This document shows, in pieces, positions 5,554 through 7,629 of a stretch of DNA of 7,629 nucleotides. This DNA is from DASWIG01 sp965371445 (GTDB lineage: Bacteria > Acidobacteriota > Thermoanaerobaculia > Multivoradales > J023): NCBI GenBank assembly GCA_965371445.1, contig CBDUYN010000293.1, forward strand, positions 1 through 7,629, read 5' to 3'. Position 1 is the stretch's first letter; each line of letters starts with the position of its first letter. A program made the translations under genes and the position numbers. The notes beneath the pieces were generated by a model. The model saw only the letters and a list, made by a program, of their open reading frames with translations. It ran no database searches and was not told the DNA's origin.

Positions 5554-5949
5554 TCAGGCGTGGGCGTACCCCAGAAGCTCCTCGCCGTGTTCCGCGAGGC
5601 CCAGCGACAGGGCGCCGATCGAGCCCTCGAGCTCGTTCAGGTCGAGGTTCTGGAGCTGCAGGGTGTCGCGGAAGATGACCTTCTTGCCTTCTTCGTCGAG
5701 CACGAAGGCACCGTGGACGAGCGTGCGGTTCATCTGCAGGAGCCGCTTGAAGAGGTCGCCCGGCTCCGCCGGCGCCTCCAGGATGAGCTGCTCCAGGATG
5801 ACGATGGGAGCCTCGCAGTCGATCACGAGGTTCATGATGCCGGCGTCCTCGTCCTGGACGACGACCAGCTCCTCGGCCTCGTTCTCGTGGATGATGTCGA
5901 GGTCCAGGTCGAGAAGGTAGCTCTTGACGAGCTCGTACTTTTCAGACAT
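5554..5949 (-). CDS. YbjN / type III secretion chaperone-like small acidic protein
   Basis: This 131-residue acidic protein resembles the YbjN superfamily, whose fold matches type III secretion chaperones such as CesT. The N-terminal half (about 3-25) is a helix, followed by a strand-like stretch ending NLVIDC. FKRLLQMNRTLVHGAFVLD at about 68-86 is a typical YbjN-family segment, and it ends in a helix with LGLAEHGEELLGY. The DUF2170 (YjfI) proteins next to some pspA-like genes have similar size and position, so that is an alternative. The ATG at 5949 is chosen for the AAGGAGG site upstream; the frame extends further but without a start signal. It sits directly before the PspA gene, so it may be a PspA partner or chaperone. 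That role is inference from position and fold. Confidence 0.65.
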   Translation of the reverse strand: MSEKYELVKSYLLDLDLDIIHENEAEELVVVQDEDAGIMNLVIDCEAPIVILEQLILEAPAEPGDLFKRLLQMNRTLVHGAFVLDEEGKKVIFRDTLQLQNLDLNELEGSIGALSLGLAEHGEELLGYAHA

Positions 5950-5986
5950 TGCCCTTGTTCCTCCTTGGTACGGATGGGGGTTACGT

Positions 5987-6319
5987 CTATGCGGCACGCC
6001 TGGAAGCCAGGTGACGGCGCAACTCGCCATAGCCGTGGTTGAGTTGTTTGACGAGCTCGTCGGCGACGCGGGCGCGCTCGGGATCCATGGCGTGACGGTC
6101 CGGGTGGTAGCGGCTCAAGAGTCGCTTCCAGCCCGCCTCGACGGCGGCGAGCTCCGAGCCGTAGGGGACCTCGAGGTTGGCGTAGTAGCCAGCCAGGACG
6201 GGGTCGACGACCGGCATCGACGCCTCCGGACCCTGCGGCTCCGGGCGGTCCGTCCCCTTGCGGCCACGCTGTCTCAGCTCGGCCTCAAGGACTTGCCACA
6301 ATCGTTGGACGATGGACAT
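5987..6319 (-). CDS. J-domain (DnaJ-like) protein
   Basis: This 110-residue protein carries a C-terminal J domain at about 43-106 with the HPD tripeptide at 72-74 (in RYHPDRH), the motif that stimulates the ATPase of an Hsp70 (DnaK) partner. The first 40 residues are a basic helix then a Pro/Gly-rich linker. It lacks the Gly/Phe, zinc-finger and C-terminal domains of DnaJ, so it is a stand-alone J protein that would bring DnaK to a particular client. No membrane segment is present. It starts 16 nt after the K+ channel stop, with a GAGGAGGT site that overlaps that stop codon, which suggests translational coupling. Its likely clients are the products of neighbouring genes, such as PspA, the YbjN-like protein or the channel. 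Confidence 0.8.
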   Translation of the reverse strand: MSIVQRLWQVLEAELRQRGRKGTDRPEPQGPEASMPVVDPVLAGYYANLEVPYGSELAAVEAGWKRLLSRYHPDRHAMDPERARVADELVKQLNHGYGELRRHLASRRAA

Positions 6320-6329
6320 CTGCTGGGAG

Positions 6330-6337
6330 ACCTCCTC
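6330..6337 (-). promoter_or_regulatory. Ribosome binding site of the J-domain gene overlapping the channel stop
   Basis: On the minus strand, GAGGAGGT includes the last two bases of the TGA stop (6338-6336) of the K+ channel gene and lies about 10 nt before the J-domain ATG. A ribosome finishing the channel gene would stop right on this site, which fits translational coupling of the two genes. Confidence 0.6.
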
Positions 6338-7367
6338 AGGTGCTTGTGCGATCGACGATCGCGATCAGGTGATCGTCCTTGGCGAGCTCGAAGTCGGACG
6401 CCGGGTTCGTGATCACCTCTTCACCGCGCTGTACGGCCACGGCGAGCATCCTATTCGTCCGCTTGAGCTCACCCAAGACGTCGAGGAACGAGCGGCCCGC
6501 CAGACGCTCCGGCAGGGCGACGCGCTCCAGGTCCTGGCCGTAGCGCTGGGAGAGGAGCTCCGAGACCACCTTGGAGAGCCCGTGGTCGACGGCCGAGGTC
6601 GCCAAGAGACGGCTCGAGAGCTGCTGGCCGATGATGATCTCGTCGGCATGGGCCCGCTGGCAGTGGTGAACGTTCTCCTCGTAGACCAGGTCGACGATCG
6701 TGTAGGCGTCGGGATTGAGCGACTCGACCGCCAGGGTGACGAGCACCGTCTGGGCGTCGCGGGTCGACTCTTCGAGGCGGTCGTCGCCCAGGATCACCAC
6801 GGTCGCGGCCGTCTCGATCCCGGCACGCCGGAGGTTCTCCTCGTTGACGCTGCCGCTGAAGAAATGGAGGTTGTCGTCGTCGACGGGTTTGGTGGGCAGC
6901 TCCGCGAGGAGCGCGATCGGCGTCCCCTCCGTGCGGCTGTCGCTGCGCAGCTCGCGCAGGATCTCGTGGGCCCGCGAGTTCCACTGGCACAAGACGATGT
7001 GGTCTCTGAGCTTCATGGCTCCCATGCCGCGATCTCTCCTCAGGTTACGTTCTATGAAGACGCTGGCGATCGTCGCCGTCAACATGCTCAGGATGCCGAT
7101 GCCGAAAAACATCAACACGACGCCGATCAACCGGCCGCCGGAGGTGCCTGGAGTGATGTCGCCGTAGCCGACGGTGGTGATCGTCACGATCGCCCACCAC
7201 AGCCAGTCGACGAACTCCATGTCCTCGCTCCGGGGCTCGATCAGGTAGACGCCGACGGCGCTCACCAGGCTCAGGACCAGGAGCACGCCGAGGATACGGT
7301 GGAGGCTCTCCCGGCGCACGAAATGCATCAGCCGCCGGAGCCACGAGAAACGTCTCACCTTCGCCAT
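6336..7367 (-). CDS. Two-TM potassium channel with RCK/TrkA regulatory domain
   Basis: This 343-residue inner-membrane protein has the MthK/Kch-like layout: TM1 at about 25-43, a pore helix and the K+ selectivity filter TVGYGD at 65-70, TM2 at about 79-106, then a cytoplasmic RCK-N (TrkA-N) domain at about 122-245 and an RCK-C (TrkA-C) domain at about 275-340. The Rossmann loop reads VLCQWNSRA rather than a classical GxGxxG, so its ligand may not be a typical dinucleotide. A similar Trp-Asn motif occurs in other channel RCK domains. The pore is a tetramer gated by ligand binding to the RCK ring. The ATG at 7367 has a GGAGG site. It is part of the tight gene block with the J-domain, YbjN-like and PspA genes, suggesting a role in ion balance or turgor during envelope stress. 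Confidence 0.93.
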   Translation of the reverse strand: MAKVRRFSWLRRLMHFVRRESLHRILGVLLVLSLVSAVGVYLIEPRSEDMEFVDWLWWAIVTITTVGYGDITPGTSGGRLIGVVLMFFGIGILSMLTATIASVFIERNLRRDRGMGAMKLRDHIVLCQWNSRAHEILRELRSDSRTEGTPIALLAELPTKPVDDDNLHFFSGSVNEENLRRAGIETAATVVILGDDRLEESTRDAQTVLVTLAVESLNPDAYTIVDLVYEENVHHCQRAHADEIIIGQQLSSRLLATSAVDHGLSKVVSELLSQRYGQDLERVALPERLAGRSFLDVLGELKRTNRMLAVAVQRGEEVITNPASDFELAKDDHLIAIVDRTST

Positions 7368-7395
7368 CCGTCGTGTTCCTCCAGAGCGTCCGGTC

Positions 7396-7629
7396 TCAGT
7401 AGAGATCCCAGTCCCCGTCGCGGTAGTAGGTGAAGACCGCGAGGTCCGACTCCTCGCTGACGGCGATCTCGGGCAGGTCGTCGAGGATCCCTTTGCCGAA
7501 GTGCAGCATACTGAGCATGGCGTCGCGATTCAAGAAGCGGGTCTCGACTTCGTCGAACTTCTCTTCGGCCAGGCGGTCGCGCAGCGCCTCGCCGCTCAGC
7601 TCCCCGGCCCCAGGACCCTTTTTCAGGCC
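7396..7629 (-). CDS. 3' end of an unidentified CDS (cut by window edge)
   Basis: The frame is open from the window edge to TGA at 7396 and gives the last 77 residues, ending FTYYRDGDWDLY. The fragment is acidic and mixed helical (LRDRLAEEKFDEVETRFL, then MLSMLHFGKGILDDLPEI) with no membrane segment. I do not recognise the family. Only 28 nt separate its stop from the K+ channel start, and the codon composition looks like that of its neighbours, so it is most likely the first visible gene of the same operon. Genes near other pspA/K+ channel clusters include DUF4178, DUF2491 and spermidine-synthase-like families, but I see nothing decisive for any of them. Confidence 0.7.
   Translation of the reverse strand, partial: GLKKGPGAGELSGEALRDRLAEEKFDEVETRFLNRDAMLSMLHFGKGILDDLPEIAVSEESDLAVFTYYRDGDWDLY

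Noticed and set aside
5549..5556. Palindrome TGACGTCA before the PspA gene
   Set aside because: It spans the stop codon of the upstream gene and lies inside a 22-nt intergenic gap; a single 8-bp palindrome is likely chance.
4680..5678. A 332-codon open frame on the plus strand
   Set aside because: It is antisense to the PspA gene; low-complexity His/Leu/Arg-rich translation and no ribosome binding site.
6258..7433. A 391-codon open frame on the plus strand
   Set aside because: It is antisense to the K+ channel, whose TVGYGD filter and RCK domain fix the coding strand.
1..7629. CRISPR array, tRNA or rRNA genes
   Set aside because: I saw no regularly spaced direct repeats, cloverleaf-like segments or rRNA signature sequences in the window.

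Overview
The window is GC-rich bacterial DNA. Every gene I can support lies on the minus strand, so transcription runs from high to low coordinates. Gene content (a multiheme cytochrome c fused to tetratricopeptide repeats, a PspA-family protein, a ligand-gated-type K+ channel) suggests an environmental, probably uncultured, Gram-negative-type bacterium. Acidobacteriota or a similar high-GC phylum is my guess; the sequence does not prove it.

Right part (about 4.8-7.63 kb): a tightly packed operon-like block, read right to left. It holds the 3' end of an unidentified gene (7396-7629), a two-TM K+ channel with a cytoplasmic RCK/TrkA domain (6336-7367), a stand-alone J-domain protein (5987-6319), a small acidic protein with a YbjN or type III secretion chaperone-like appearance (5554-5949), and a PspA/IM30-family coiled-coil protein (4824-5531). 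Gaps are 16-37 nt, each start has a strong Shine-Dalgarno sequence, and one stop codon overlaps the next ribosome binding site. The set reads as a membrane-stress module coupling ion flux, chaperoning and an ESCRT-III-like membrane remodeller. That function is inferred from the families.

Middle (about 2.37-4.76 kb): a short unknown ORF (4412-4618) sits behind its own probable extended -10 promoter and a 5' hairpin. It is followed by a 664-residue secreted seven-heme cytochrome c with C-terminal TPRs. The cytochrome has no Shine-Dalgarno sequence, but an extended -10 element lies seven bases before its ATG, suggesting a leaderless mRNA.

Left part (1 to about 2.37 kb): a mobile-DNA scar. Five bases beyond the cytochrome stop codon lies the last 48 codons of an integron-type tyrosine recombinase, with its natural C-terminus and the catalytic Tyr but no N-terminal part. 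A hairpin containing its stop codon leads directly into a group II intron (maturase at 654-1961, domain V at 561-593, proposed 3' end at 504). The ribozyme part before the maturase is only about 250 nt, so the intron may be 5'-truncated or unusually compact. Beyond the intron is a 65-residue single-TM protein, and the window ends in a G-run/C-run foldback that may be an assembly edge.
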